Shown: piece after piece, positions 8,496 through 16,753 of the stretch | Layout of the letters: the number at the start of each line of letters is the position of its first letter | Position numbering within the stretch: the stretch's first letter is position 1 | From: Actinomycetes bacterium | GTDB lineage: Bacteria > Actinomycetota > Acidimicrobiia > Acidimicrobiales > Palsa-688 | NCBI GenBank assembly: GCA_021809105.1 | Contig: JAKBAM010000004.1 | Location: forward strand, 62,001 to 126,000 | Direction: 5' to 3' | Length of the DNA: 64,000 nt | The notes under the pieces: generated by a model | The model's database searches: none | What the model saw: only the letters and a program-made list of their open reading frames with translations | What the model was told of the DNA's origin: nothing | Translations under genes and position numbers: made by a program

Positions 8496-9248
8496 TCACC
8501 CTGCGCCGGCGTCGGGCACAGGCTCGTTGCGCTCGCCGTCGGGCACAGGCTCGCTGCGCTCGCCGTCCGGAGGCGCCAAGAGGGCCTCGATCTCCGGAGG
8601 CTCCACGCGGCGGAAGGCGCGCCGGCCGTTGGTCCGGGCCAACACTGCCACCTCCAGGTCGCTGGCGCCCAGCTGACGCTCGTCACCGCTCAACGCGCTG
8701 GAGGCGGCGCGGAGGGCGGCGCCCAGGTCCCAGCCCACCTGGAAACGCTCCTCGAGCCGGCGAGCTATCGACTCGGCCTCGCCGCCGAGGACTGTCATGC
8801 GATCCTCGTCGACCACCGAACCGTCATAGAGGATGTGGAAGAGCTGGTCCTGACCTGGCCCTGCACCAACCTCCGCCACCAATATCTCTACCTCCAGGGG
8901 CTTCATCTCGTGTGTGAACACATTGCCCATGTACTGGGCGTAAAGGTTTGCCAGGGACCGGGCGTCGACATCCTCCCGGCTGTACTGGTAGCCCTTGATG
9001 TCGGCGTATTGGACCCCCGAACGGCGCAGCTGGTCGAACTCGTTGTAGCGGCCCACACCGGCAAAGGCGATCTGATCGTAGATCTCGCTGACTTTGTGCA
9101 AGGAGCGCGAGGTGTTCTCCGCGCAGATGACGATCCCGTCCACGTAAACCGTCGCCACCAGGGGCCGCCCCCTCGCGATGTTCTTCCTCGCAAAGTCGGC
9201 CTTGTCCTTCATGAACTGCTCGGGCGCGACGTAGAACGGCATACTCAC
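8496..9248 (-). CDS. prcA: 20S proteasome alpha subunit PrcA
   Basis: 250 residues forming the outer gated ring of the 20S core particle. The alpha-type N-terminus (MSMPFYVAPEQFMKDKADFARKNIARG) is followed by a fold lacking an N-terminal catalytic Thr. GTG 9248 is chosen because AAGGAGG lies seven bases upstream. The family end (FRRVEPPEIEALL) is followed by an unusual charged tail with a duplicated nine-residue unit, encoded by a 27-bp tandem repeat. prcB lies 109 bases upstream rather than directly abutting. Confidence 0.95.
   Translation of the reverse strand: MSMPFYVAPEQFMKDKADFARKNIARGRPLVATVYVDGIVICAENTSRSLHKVSEIYDQIAFAGVGRYNEFDQLRRSGVQYADIKGYQYSREDVDARSLANLYAQYMGNVFTHEMKPLEVEILVAEVGAGPGQDQLFHILYDGSVVDEDRMTVLGGEAESIARRLEERFQVGWDLGAALRAASSALSGDERQLGASDLEVAVLARTNGRRAFRRVEPPEIEALLAPPDGERSEPVPDGERNEPVPDAGAG
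8511..8564. repeat. 27-bp tandem duplication in the 3' end of prcA
   Basis: Two direct copies, 8511-8537 and 8538-8564, differ at a single base (TTG versus CTG in the middle) and add a second GER(S/N)EPVPD unit to the PrcA tail. Near identity suggests recent slippage. Confidence 0.9.
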
Positions 9249-9295
9249 CGGCCGACCTCCTTCGTCGGTGCGGCCGCTGAGCAACGCCCAGCCGG

Positions 9296-9316
9296 CGCCC
9301 CGCCCCAGGCGGGGCG
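9296..9316. promoter_or_regulatory. Perfect 9-bp hairpin between prcB and prcA
   Basis: CGCCCCGCC (9296-9304) and GGCGGGGCG (9308-9316) pair perfectly around a CCA loop, in the 109-base gap between the prcB stop and the prcA ribosome binding site. There is no U-tract on either strand. It could be a processing or stabilising hairpin, or a weak terminator. Confidence 0.55.
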
Positions 9317-9357
9317 ACCGAAAATGCGACTGTGCTGGCTGACTCGCACTGACGTGC

Positions 9358-10161
9358 TCATGACTGCACCTCCGCCTCGCTGAGCGTGGCGACGACGGTC
9401 CCGAACGCCTCGGCCACCTCGGACTCCTCGACGCGCTCGAAACCCGCGGCCGTGATGGTCGCCACCGTCGGGTAGATCTTGCGAATGGCATCGGGACCGC
9501 CAGTGGCGGAATCCTCGTCGGCTGCCTGCCACAGCGCCCGCACAGCCAGTTCGATGGCCGCGGGGCGGTCCATGTCCGGCTTCCAGCCCAGTTTGATCGT
9601 GGTACGAGCGTCGCGACCGCCAGACCCGTCTGCATGGAAGTCGGTCTCTTCGTAGCGGCCCCCTGTGGGGTCGTAGGTGTAGATCCGGCCTACCCCGCGT
9701 CTCAGGTCGAACCCGGCGAACAGCGGCACCACGACGAATCCCTGCATGGCCATTCCAAGGTTGGCCCGGACCATGCCCGACAGCTGGTTGGCCTTGCCCT
9801 CCAAGCTGAGCGAGGAGCCCTCTACCTTTTCGTAGTGCTCCAACTGGAGCTGGAACAGCTTGACCATCTCCATCGCGGGGCCCGCGGCGCCGGCGATGGC
9901 CACCCCGCTGTGACGGTCGGCCGGATGGACCTTGTCCATGGTGCGGTGGGCGATCGAGGATCCCGCAGTGGCCCGGCGGTCACCGGCCATCAGTACGCCG
10001 TCGGCGTAACGGATGGCCACGATCGTGGTGCCATGACGGATCTCGAACGGGGGCGGACCGCTGGGCTGGGCAACAGCGAAGGGCTCGTGCCCGACCTTGC
10101 GCAACACGTCGGTGAAACTCGGGCCCGGGCTCTCCGTCGGGCTGAACATCGGAAGGCTCAT
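9358..10161 (-). CDS. prcB: 20S proteasome beta subunit PrcB (catalytic)
   Basis: 267 residues including a 44-residue propeptide. Autocleavage in IRHG|TTIVAIRY would expose Thr45 as the catalytic nucleophile; the motifs GVLMAGDRRATAGS and the catalytic Lys region are present. Beta subunits form the inner proteolytic rings. The ATG at 10161 lies nine bases after TAGGGT with no Shine-Dalgarno sequence, and a hairpin separates it from pup, so prcB probably has its own leaderless transcript as well as read-through from pup. Confidence 0.96.
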   Translation of the reverse strand: MSLPMFSPTESPGPSFTDVLRKVGHEPFAVAQPSGPPPFEIRHGTTIVAIRYADGVLMAGDRRATAGSSIAHRTMDKVHPADRHSGVAIAGAAGPAMEMVKLFQLQLEHYEKVEGSSLSLEGKANQLSGMVRANLGMAMQGFVVVPLFAGFDLRRGVGRIYTYDPTGGRYEETDFHADGSGGRDARTTIKLGWKPDMDRPAAIELAVRALWQAADEDSATGGPDAIRKIYPTVATITAAGFERVEESEVAEAFGTVVATLSEAEVQS

Positions 10162-10170
10162 GGGTTCCGC

Positions 10171-10176
10171 ACCCTA
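10171..10176 (-). promoter_or_regulatory. Putative -10 element of prcB
   Basis: TAGGGT on the minus strand, nine bases before the prcB ATG, immediately downstream of the hairpin that follows pup. No ribosome binding site lies between. Confidence 0.45.
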
Positions 10177-10198
10177 CCGGGCCGATGTGGCTTGCCGT

Positions 10199-10212
10199 GG
10201 TGTCCTGACACC
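10199..10212. terminator. Hairpin after pup: possible attenuator
   Basis: GGTGTC and GACACC form a short inverted repeat (stem 5-6 bp) about 15 bases past the pup stop and before the prcB -10. There is no U-tract. It could lower read-through so that Pup is made in excess over proteasome subunits. Confidence 0.35.
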
Positions 10213-10226
10213 AGGTCTGCGGGGTG

Positions 10227-10421
10227 CTACTCGCCACCCTTCTGGACGTAGGCCCGAACGAACTCTTCGGCGTTGTCCTCGAGCACCTCGTCGATCTCGT
10301 CGAGGAGGTCATCGAGCTCCGCCTTCAGCTCCTCACCCTTCTTCGAGGTGGCGGGGATGTCCTCAACGGTCTCCTCCTCCGTCTTGGCCGGGGTCTTCTT
10401 GATTTGCTCTCGTTCAGCCAT
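10227..10421 (-). CDS. pup: Prokaryotic ubiquitin-like protein Pup, Glu-ending form
   Basis: 64 residues, Lys/Glu-rich, with the helix-forming central part (EELKAELDDLLDEIDEVLEDNAEEFVRAYVQKGGE) that binds the Mpa coiled coils. Pup is the tag that PafA conjugates to lysines for proteasomal degradation. The last codon is GAG, so it ends GGE, not GGQ, and needs no Dop deamidation before ligation. AGGAGG lies four bases before ATG 10421 and overlaps the dop stop region, so dop and pup are co-translated. Typical length. Confidence 0.97.
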   Translation of the reverse strand: MAEREQIKKTPAKTEEETVEDIPATSKKGEELKAELDDLLDEIDEVLEDNAEEFVRAYVQKGGE

Positions 10422-10429
10422 GTGTCCTC

Positions 10430-11929
10430 CTAGGAGCCGAGACGGTCCAGCAGCTCAGCGGGGCTGGTGACGCTACCGAGCAATTCTTCGACATGGGCGC
10501 GGGTACCTCTGAGAGGCTCCATCATAGGAACCCGGCGCAGGGGGTCCTGGCCGAGGTCGAACACGACGGAATCCCAGTTGGCGGCGGCGATCGACGAGGC
10601 CCACCGCTGCAAGCACTTGCCCCGGAAGTAAGCCCGGGTGGTCTCCGGAGGTTCCGTGACGGCGCGGACCACCGAGGCCGGGTCGAGCAGCTTCTCCATC
10701 CCCGCCCGGGCGTACAAAGAGCGCTCGGGCCGCACGTCGTGGTACTGCAGGTCCAGCGCGGCCAGCTTGGGGCTGTCCCAGGCCAGACCGTGGCGCTCCC
10801 TGTAGCCCTCGATCATCCGGTACTTGGCCACCCAGTCCAGCTGGCTGACGAGCGACATGGGGTCCGATTCCAGGCCGGCGAGCACCTGTTCCCATCGGCG
10901 CAGGACCTCGTTTCCGGTTTCGGCGCCACCGACGCTGTCGAGGCCACGGTCCTCCGCGTACTTGCGAGCCAGATCGAGGTGCTCCCACTGCATCTCCAGA
11001 GCGGTCATGGACCGGCCGTCCGCGAGGGGGATGGGCCGGGTGAGCCCCACGTCGTAGGAAACGCGTCGCATGGACGCCACGGGTGCCTGGAGAGTGAAGT
11101 CGCGGCCCGCCCGGGCGAACCAGTCGTCCTCGATCATGGAAAGGACCAGTGCAGTGGTCCCTACTTTGAGGAACGTGGCGACCTCTGACATGTTGGCATC
11201 CCCCACGATCACGTGGAGGCGCCGATACTTGCCGGAATCGCAGTGGGGTTCGTCGCGGGTGTTGACGATCGGCCGCTTGAGGGTGGTCTCGAGGCCCACT
11301 TCCTCCTCGAAGAAATCGGCGCGCTGCGTCAACTGGTACCGGACGTCGATGCCGCCGGTCGAGGGCGCCTCGGTGCCCACCTTGCCGGCACCGGTGAAGA
11401 TTTGCCGGGTGACGAAGTGAGGCATCACGTGCTGCACGATCCGGGCAAAGGGCAGAGCTCGGTCCATGAGGTAGTTCTCGTGGGTGCCGTAGCTGTTGCC
11501 CTTGCCGTCGGAGTTGTTCTTGAGCACCACGAGGCTCTGGCCAGGCGGCAACGACCTGGCGGCGGCCTCCACGGAGCGGGCCAGGATCAGCTCGCCGGCC
11601 TTGTCGTAGAGCACGACATCCCAGACGTCAGCGCATTCCGGCGTCGAGAACTCCGGATGGGCGTGGTCGACGTAGTAGCGGGCACCGTTGGTGAGCACGG
11701 CGTTCACCAGGTGGGTTTCGACCTCCGGAGGCATCGCGCCGTCCCGAGCGAAGCCCCGGGCGTCGCGCCCCGGCGTCTCGTCCTCGAAGTCCCAGGTCAC
11801 CCGGCGTGTCAGCTCGGCCACGTAGGCGTTGATCAGCGTGGACGAAGCCGCTATCGGATTGGGGTCGGCGGCGCCCCTGATGATGATCCCGTACTCGGTC
11901 TCGAGGCCGAGGACCTTGACGATGGCCAC
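10430..11929 (-). CDS. dop: Depupylase/deamidase of Pup, Dop
   Basis: 499 residues, paralogous to PafA. The N-terminus has GLETEYGI with Glu10 as a metal ligand; an insertion (about residues 40-78, the Dop loop) follows, then Asp88 in ARYYVDHAHPEFSTPE and KNNSDGKGNSYGTHENY. Dop hydrolyses the isopeptide bond of pupylated proteins, and deamidates Pup-Gln where needed. Here Pup already ends in Glu, so depupylation is the likely sole role. GTG 11929 lies six bases after TAACGT. pup follows after eight bases. Confidence 0.96.
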   Translation of the reverse strand: MAIVKVLGLETEYGIIIRGAADPNPIAASSTLINAYVAELTRRVTWDFEDETPGRDARGFARDGAMPPEVETHLVNAVLTNGARYYVDHAHPEFSTPECADVWDVVLYDKAGELILARSVEAAARSLPPGQSLVVLKNNSDGKGNSYGTHENYLMDRALPFARIVQHVMPHFVTRQIFTGAGKVGTEAPSTGGIDVRYQLTQRADFFEEEVGLETTLKRPIVNTRDEPHCDSGKYRRLHVIVGDANMSEVATFLKVGTTALVLSMIEDDWFARAGRDFTLQAPVASMRRVSYDVGLTRPIPLADGRSMTALEMQWEHLDLARKYAEDRGLDSVGGAETGNEVLRRWEQVLAGLESDPMSLVSQLDWVAKYRMIEGYRERHGLAWDSPKLAALDLQYHDVRPERSLYARAGMEKLLDPASVVRAVTEPPETTRAYFRGKCLQRWASSIAAANWDSVVFDLGQDPLRRVPMMEPLRGTRAHVEELLGSVTSPAELLDRLGS

Positions 11930-11935
11930 GGGTCG

Positions 11936-11941
11936 ACGTTA
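11936..11941 (-). promoter_or_regulatory. Putative -10 element of dop (leaderless)
   Basis: TAACGT on the minus strand, six bases from the dop GTG, with no Shine-Dalgarno sequence. It suggests dop-pup is transcribed separately from mpa. Confidence 0.5.
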
Positions 11942-11960
11942 TCCCGAAGGCCACCTCTGT

Positions 11961-11975
11961 AGGGGGGAGCCCCCT
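11961..11975. terminator. GC-rich hairpin between mpa and dop
   Basis: AGGGGG and CCCCCT pair (6 bp, loop GAG) about 82 bases after the mpa stop and 20 bases before the dop -10. No U-tract; a weak terminator of mpa transcription is possible. Confidence 0.35.
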
Positions 11976-12056
11976 GGACGCGATCCATCAGCCATCCAGC
12001 CGCGTCGGCCACATCAGCCACGAAGAGTTCGAGGCTGCCGACCTCTCGGTGGCTGC

Positions 12057-13841
12057 CTACAGGTATTGGCCGGTGGTCACGCGTTCGATGGAACGCCCTC
12101 CGGTCGTCTCCTCCCCCTGGGACATGATCGTACGGATGTAGACGATGCGCTCGCCCTTCTTGCCGGAGATCTTGGCCCAGTCGTCCGGGTTTGTGGTGTT
12201 GGGCAGGTCCTCGTGCTCCTTGTACTCCTGCTTGATGGAGTCGAGCATGTCCTGGGTGGTGATGCCGCGGCCGGTGCCGGCAATCGCTCGCTTGATCGCC
12301 AGCTTCTTCGCTCGGCGAACGATGTTCTCGATCATGGCTCCGGACGCAAAGTCCTTGAAGTACATGATCTCTTTGTCACCGTTTTGATAGGTGACCTCGA
12401 GGAACTGGTTCTCCTCATCGGCGCGGTACATCTCAGCAACAGTGCGCTCGATCATGATCAACGTCGTCTTGGCCGGGTCTCCCCCCCCGAGTGCTGCCAC
12501 CTCGGCGGCGTCGAGAGGTAGATCGGGAGTTAGGTAGCGTCCGAAGATCTGAGCCGCAGCTTCCTCATTGGGCCGCTCGATCTTGATCTTCACGTCCAGG
12601 CGACCGGGGCGCAGTATCGCAGGATCTATCAGGTCCTCCCGGTTGGACGCGCCTATCACGATCACGTTCTTCAGGGTCTCCACCCCGTCGATCTCGGCCA
12701 GCAGCTGCGGCACGATCGTCGACTCCATATCAGATGAGATCCCGGTGCCGCGGGTGCGGAAAAGGGAATCCATCTCGTCGAAGAAGACGATGACGGGCAT
12801 CCCTTCCTCGCTCTTCTCCCGAGCCCGCTGGAAGACCAAACGGATCTGGCGCTCGGTCTCGCCGACGTACTTGTTCAGCAGCTCCGGGCCCTTGATGTTG
12901 AGAAAGTAGGAGGTGGCAGCCTTGTTGCCGGAAACCTCGGCGACCTTCTTGGCCAGCGAGTTGGCGACGGCCTTGGCGATCAGGGTCTTCCCGCAGCCGG
13001 GAGGCCCGTAGAGCAGGATTCCTTTCGGTGCCGGCAGCTTGTGCTCGATGAACAGCTCTCGGTGCAAGAAGGGAAGCTCCACTGCATCGGTGATGGCTTC
13101 TATCTGCCCGTCGAGGCCTCCGACGTCTTCGTAGGAGATGTCCGGCACCTCCTCGAGGACCAGGTCCTCGACCTCGGGGCGTGGGAGCTTCTCCAGCAGG
13201 AGACCCGTGCGACTGTCCATGAGCAGTGAGTCGCCCGAGCGCAGCTTGATGCCCTTGAGGCCATCGGCCAGCTCGACCACCCGCTCCTCGTCAGCCCGTC
13301 CGACGATCATGGCCCGGGCACCGTCGTCGAGGACCTCCTTCAGTGTCACGACCTCGCCTGAAACCTCCTGAGAGCGGGCCAGGACGACGTTGAGAGACTC
13401 GTTGAGCACGACCTCCTGCCCCCGCACGAGGCGGTCCTGGTCCGCCGTCGTGAGCTCGGGATGAAGGGCGACGCGCATCTTCCGTCCCCCGGAGAACACG
13501 TCCACGCTGCCGTCGTCGTTCTGGCCGAGGAACGTGCCATAAGCCGACGGGGGCTGGGTCAGCTTGTCGACCTCCTCCCGAAGCGCCGCGATGTGCTCGC
13601 GCGCTTCTCGCAGAGTGAAGGTGAGCCGCTCGTTCTGCGAGATGGCCTGCTGCAGCTGGCCCTTGGTCTCCAGGAGCTTCTCCTCCAGCGTGCGAACCCG
13701 TCGGGGGGCCTCCTGCATGCGGCGCCGCAGAGTGGCAACCTCGTCCTCGAGGACCCTCGATTGCTCGGTCAGCTCCGCAACCTCGCGTTCGTATCCTGCG
13801 ATTCGGGAATCGTTGGCTGCGTTGTGATCTGTGGGGGACAT
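12057..13841 (-). CDS. mpa: Proteasome-activating AAA+ ATPase Mpa/ARC
   Basis: 594 residues. An N-terminal coiled coil (about 15-96) recruits Pup and is followed by OB domains (about 97-235). The AAA+ module has Walker A GPPGCGKT (279-286) and Walker B IVFFDE (351-356). The C-terminus ends GQYL, the tail that docks into and opens the 20S gate. It unfolds pupylated substrates into the proteasome. The ATG at 13841 is preceded by GGAGG at eight bases; a GTG three codons upstream is less likely. The gene stands alone, with a ferredoxin gene divergent upstream. Confidence 0.97.
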   Translation of the reverse strand: MSPTDHNAANDSRIAGYEREVAELTEQSRVLEDEVATLRRRMQEAPRRVRTLEEKLLETKGQLQQAISQNERLTFTLREAREHIAALREEVDKLTQPPSAYGTFLGQNDDGSVDVFSGGRKMRVALHPELTTADQDRLVRGQEVVLNESLNVVLARSQEVSGEVVTLKEVLDDGARAMIVGRADEERVVELADGLKGIKLRSGDSLLMDSRTGLLLEKLPRPEVEDLVLEEVPDISYEDVGGLDGQIEAITDAVELPFLHRELFIEHKLPAPKGILLYGPPGCGKTLIAKAVANSLAKKVAEVSGNKAATSYFLNIKGPELLNKYVGETERQIRLVFQRAREKSEEGMPVIVFFDEMDSLFRTRGTGISSDMESTIVPQLLAEIDGVETLKNVIVIGASNREDLIDPAILRPGRLDVKIKIERPNEEAAAQIFGRYLTPDLPLDAAEVAALGGGDPAKTTLIMIERTVAEMYRADEENQFLEVTYQNGDKEIMYFKDFASGAMIENIVRRAKKLAIKRAIAGTGRGITTQDMLDSIKQEYKEHEDLPNTTNPDDWAKISGKKGERIVYIRTIMSQGEETTGGRSIERVTTGQYL

Positions 13842-13877
13842 ACGGACCACCTCCGCGCTGGTCGAGCTCGAAGGTGG

Positions 13878-13883
13878 AATGTA
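13878..13883 (-). promoter_or_regulatory. Putative -10 element of mpa
   Basis: TACATT on the minus strand, about 36 bases before the mpa ATG, leaving a short leader that contains the GGAGG ribosome binding site. The 207-base divergent region up to the ferredoxin gene also holds TAGTCT (13948-13953) and TATGTT (14011-14016) on the plus strand as candidates for that gene. Confidence 0.35.
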
Positions 13884-14048
13884 CCCCGCGGTTGGTGCGG
13901 ACCACGGGCCATTCGGCTCATGGTGCCGGGAGAATCGAGGCGTCCGCTAGTCTTGGAGGAGCACTCGTCGCGGCGCGCCTCCTTGGGGCCTGCCGACGGC
14001 TTCCTATCCGTATGTTTTGTTCCCCCTGGAAGAGCGAAGGCACTCCCG

Positions 14049-14282
14049 ATGAAGGTCTGGATCGATCAGGATCTCTGCACTGGTGACGGTCTCTGTGAGG
14101 AGATCGCGCCCGCCGTGTTCACGCTGCTGGATGACGGTCTGTCGTACGTGAAGGAAGGCGACAAGGTCTTCGACAACCCCGGGGGCCACGACGGGCTGGC
14201 CGTGGTGCCCGATGGCATGGAGGAGGCCACCAAAGAGGCCGCCGAGGAGTGCCCCGGGGAGTGCATTTTCATCGAGGAGTGA
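14049..14282 (+). CDS. Small [3Fe-4S] ferredoxin
   Basis: 77 residues. Cys10-x5-Cys16 (LCTGDGLCEEIAP) and Cys68-Pro near the C-terminus are the three ligands of the [3Fe-4S] ferredoxins that serve actinobacterial P450s and other oxidoreductases; position 13 is Asp, as in that class. Cys72 (CPGEC) is an extra cysteine. GAAGG lies eight bases before the ATG. The gene is divergent from mpa and convergent with marP, 28 bases away. No redox partner is in the window. Confidence 0.9.
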   Translation: MKVWIDQDLCTGDGLCEEIAPAVFTLLDDGLSYVKEGDKVFDNPGGHDGLAVVPDGMEEATKEAAEECPGECIFIEE

Positions 14283-14310
14283 GCTTCCTGACGGTCGCAG
14301 CGGCGTTTCG

Positions 14311-15483
14311 CTAGCCGACGCAGGCCTCGGTGCTGACCGCGCCGCCCGTCGCCGTCGCCAGTTCTGCTCTCACCTCGCTGCTGGCCAACGCGTAAGACGT
14401 CCCCGGCCGATCCGGGGCGATGGCGAAAGCTACGCCCACGACCTTGCCGGCGGTGGATACGAGCGCCCCGCCAGAGTCCCCGGGCATGAGGTCGGAGGCG
14501 AGGATGAAGACGTCCCTACGGGTCGAGTGGGTGTTGTACAGGTCCTCTCCAACGGCTGTGACCTCCTGGTTGATCGAGGCTGGAATCACAGCCAGAGCTG
14601 CCTGGCCTCCGGGGTGCCCGAAGACCGCACCTACCTGACCGACTGAGCCCGTCGCCAAGGCGAGAGGCGCCTCGGTCAGCTGCGGGACGCTCAGCAGGGC
14701 AAGGTCGCGGTCGGGGTCGTAGCGCACGACGATGGCCGCGAGGCGTGTACCGGCGGGGGTTATGACCGATGTCTGGCCAGCAGGCTCGCCGGCAACGACG
14801 TGGGCGTTGGTCACGACGAGGTTGGGGGCGATGGTGAAGCCACTCCCGTCCTGAATACGATTGCAGGCTTGCCCCTCGACCTTGACGGTGCTGGCCGCGA
14901 CCGCTTGGACCGTGGCGGCGGACAGGGGGACGCTGGCTGGAGGCGGCCCGGTGTTGACGGCCTGATGGAGTCCGTTGAACACGGTGGGGCCTGTGACGTT
15001 CCCGACCAGTTGGCGGAGCCCTTCGACGGTGTTGGGCGCTGCTGGAAAGTTGCGGTCTACCCACCGGGATATCGCCGACTGCCGGCTTGCACGGGCGGGT
15101 AGGCCTCGGACCGAGCCGAGGGCCGGCAGCAACAGCCACAGGACCACGAGAACTCCGAGGACACCAACCGCGGCACCGATCCCCCGGTCCACGACCCGCA
15201 ACGGCCCGAGGGGCAGCGCTCGAGACAAGCTGGAACCCAAGCTGGCACCGAGGGCCAGCCCGATCAGTGCGGGCCCGATCAAAACGGCGATGGCAACCAA
15301 GAGCCGGGAGGTGGCTGACGCCAGCGTCATGTGGCGCGCCACCGTTGGCACCAGGCGAGCCCCTAGGTACAAGCCGACGGCGAGACCTGCCCACGAGAGA
15401 ACCCGGGCCAGGAAGCCCATCCGGAAGCCGCCGACCGCAGCGGCCGACGCCACGACGACTATGACCAGGTCCAGCCCGTTCAT
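14311..15483 (-). CDS. marP: MarP-like membrane serine protease
   Basis: 390 residues: a CvpA-like four-helix membrane domain (residues about 1-120) and a chymotrypsin-fold periplasmic protease. The triad His228 (VVTNAHVV), Asp260 (DPDRDLALL) and Ser337 (MPGDSGGALV) is complete. Cys207 and Cys388 are placed like the redox-sensitive disulfide of mycobacterial MarP, which protects against acid and oxidative stress by processing the RipA hydrolase. It starts 14 bases after the trmI stop with no clear ribosome binding site; the ATG at 15483 begins the first membrane helix. Confidence 0.87.
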   Translation of the reverse strand: MNGLDLVIVVVASAAAVGGFRMGFLARVLSWAGLAVGLYLGARLVPTVARHMTLASATSRLLVAIAVLIGPALIGLALGASLGSSLSRALPLGPLRVVDRGIGAAVGVLGVLVVLWLLLPALGSVRGLPARASRQSAISRWVDRNFPAAPNTVEGLRQLVGNVTGPTVFNGLHQAVNTGPPPASVPLSAATVQAVAASTVKVEGQACNRIQDGSGFTIAPNLVVTNAHVVAGEPAGQTSVITPAGTRLAAIVVRYDPDRDLALLSVPQLTEAPLALATGSVGQVGAVFGHPGGQAALAVIPASINQEVTAVGEDLYNTHSTRRDVFILASDLMPGDSGGALVSTAGKVVGVAFAIAPDRPGTSYALASSEVRAELATATGGAVSTEACVG

Positions 15484-15496
15484 GCGCGGGAAGCGT

Positions 15497-16363
15497 TCAT
15501 GAAAGGGCGCCTTCTCCGGACCCGCCGGCGCCATCCTTACCGGCTTCGCTGCTGTCGGGCAGCGCATAGCCGGCCGGAAGCCTCTCCTGGCTTGGCTCGA
15601 GGAGCCGGGCGGAGGTCAGGAAACCGGTGTGGGCGACCATCCGGTGGTCCGGCCGCACTGATTGACCATCTATGTGCCAGCTGCGTTGCAGCACCTCGAT
15701 GGTCTCGGCCATCCCGAAGCCCTGGCGGTCGAGCTCCGCACGGAGGGTCGCCACTTGCACGATCGTCGGTAGGTACGCCACGAATATGCCCCCGGGTCGC
15801 AAGGCCGTGCGCGCGTGGGCCGCCAGCTGCCAGGGCTCGGGCAGGTCGAGCACGAAGCGGTCCATGTCCGTGGCGTCTACGCCAGCGTAGGAGTCTCGGA
15901 TCTCCACCCGGTAGCGTTCGAGCACACCTGGGCCGAGGAAGCCCACGACGTTGGCCTGGGCTCGGGCGGCGAAGTCCTCACGAAGCTCGTAGCCGGTGAT
16001 CTCCGCGCCGGCTCGAAGGAGCGCCATCGACAGCGCTCCCGATCCTAGGCCGGACTCGAAGATCCGAGCGCCGGGGAACACGTCGGCCAGGATCAGCAGC
16101 GGTCCGAGGTCCTTCGGGTAGATGACTTGCGCCCCCCTCGGCATCTTGAGCACGACCTCGGCGAGGGTCGGACGGACCGCGACATAGCGGGCGCCCCGAC
16201 TGGAACGGACCGTGACCCCCTCCTCCCGGCCCAGCAGCTGGTCGTGTTCCACCGGCCCGGAGTGGGTGTGAAACTCCCCGCCTTCCAGGAGTGACACCAG
16301 GTACCGCCGGCCCTTGCTGTCGAGGAGAAGGGCCCGCTCGCCCGCGGTGAAGGGCCGGCTCAT
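15497..16363 (-). CDS. trmI: tRNA (adenine-58-N1)-methyltransferase TrmI
   Basis: 288 residues: an N-terminal beta domain (RPFTAGERALLLDSKGRRYL), then a Rossmann methyltransferase fold with motif I ESGLGSGALSMALL and a DLPEPW motif characteristic of TrmI. It methylates A58 in the T-loop of tRNAs with S-adenosylmethionine, as a tetramer. ATG 16363 is chosen on family N-termini; nine upstream codons are open. TrmI lies near mpa in mycobacteria too. The final 30 residues are a Gly/Ser/Glu-rich tail. Confidence 0.92.
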   Translation of the reverse strand: MSRPFTAGERALLLDSKGRRYLVSLLEGGEFHTHSGPVEHDQLLGREEGVTVRSSRGARYVAVRPTLAEVVLKMPRGAQVIYPKDLGPLLILADVFPGARIFESGLGSGALSMALLRAGAEITGYELREDFAARAQANVVGFLGPGVLERYRVEIRDSYAGVDATDMDRFVLDLPEPWQLAAHARTALRPGGIFVAYLPTIVQVATLRAELDRQGFGMAETIEVLQRSWHIDGQSVRPDHRMVAHTGFLTSARLLEPSQERLPAGYALPDSSEAGKDGAGGSGEGALS

Positions 16364-16537
16364 CGAATGGCCTGGGCCACCAGGCCCCACGCCTCCAGCA
16401 GCACGGCGACTCGCCGAGGTACGGGTGGACAGGACTCACGGCGCGGATTTCTTAGGACGAACGTCACTGCTCCCGATTCTGATCGGTGGACCCGGGTGTG
16501 TGGATCGCGGCCGGGCGCTCGGTGCTACCGAGAGGCG

Positions 16538-16753
16538 TCAGGTGCGAGGCAGGTGGGTGACGCGGAATGACTCCCCCGGAGCCAGCCGCTCGGAGAACAC
16601 GGTGTCCGGTTGGCCTCCGGCGGCCCGGCCGAGCAAGTGTCCGAGCACTGCCATCCCCCCGACCGCGATCCAGGCCCGGTTGCCCTCCAGAACGCCGCGC
16701 GACCACCCGGTGCGCAGCCCGTAGCGGATAGCGGCGCGCAAGACACGCTTCAC
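16538..16753 (-). CDS. Small hypothetical protein, last of a coupled trio
   Basis: 71 residues starting at GTG 16753, whose codon overlaps the stop of the previous gene (GTGA). It has a basic N-terminus (MKRVLRAAIRYGLRTGW), a possible membrane helix (AWIAVGGMAVLGHLLG) and a C-terminal part ending FRVTHLPRT. No family recognised. Tight coupling to two other small membrane proteins implies a shared function. Downstream, 174 bases up to trmI hold nothing recognisable. Confidence 0.65.
   Translation of the reverse strand: MKRVLRAAIRYGLRTGWSRGVLEGNRAWIAVGGMAVLGHLLGRAAGGQPDTVFSERLAPGESFRVTHLPRT

Noticed and set aside
8496-9635. prcA starting far upstream at 9635
   Set aside because: The extra N-terminus lies antiparallel within prcB coding sequence and is not family-like; GTG 9248 has a strong Shine-Dalgarno sequence.
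16364-16537. Hidden gene between trmI and the 71-residue gene
   Set aside because: No open frame with a start, ribosome binding site and coding-like composition was found in either direction.
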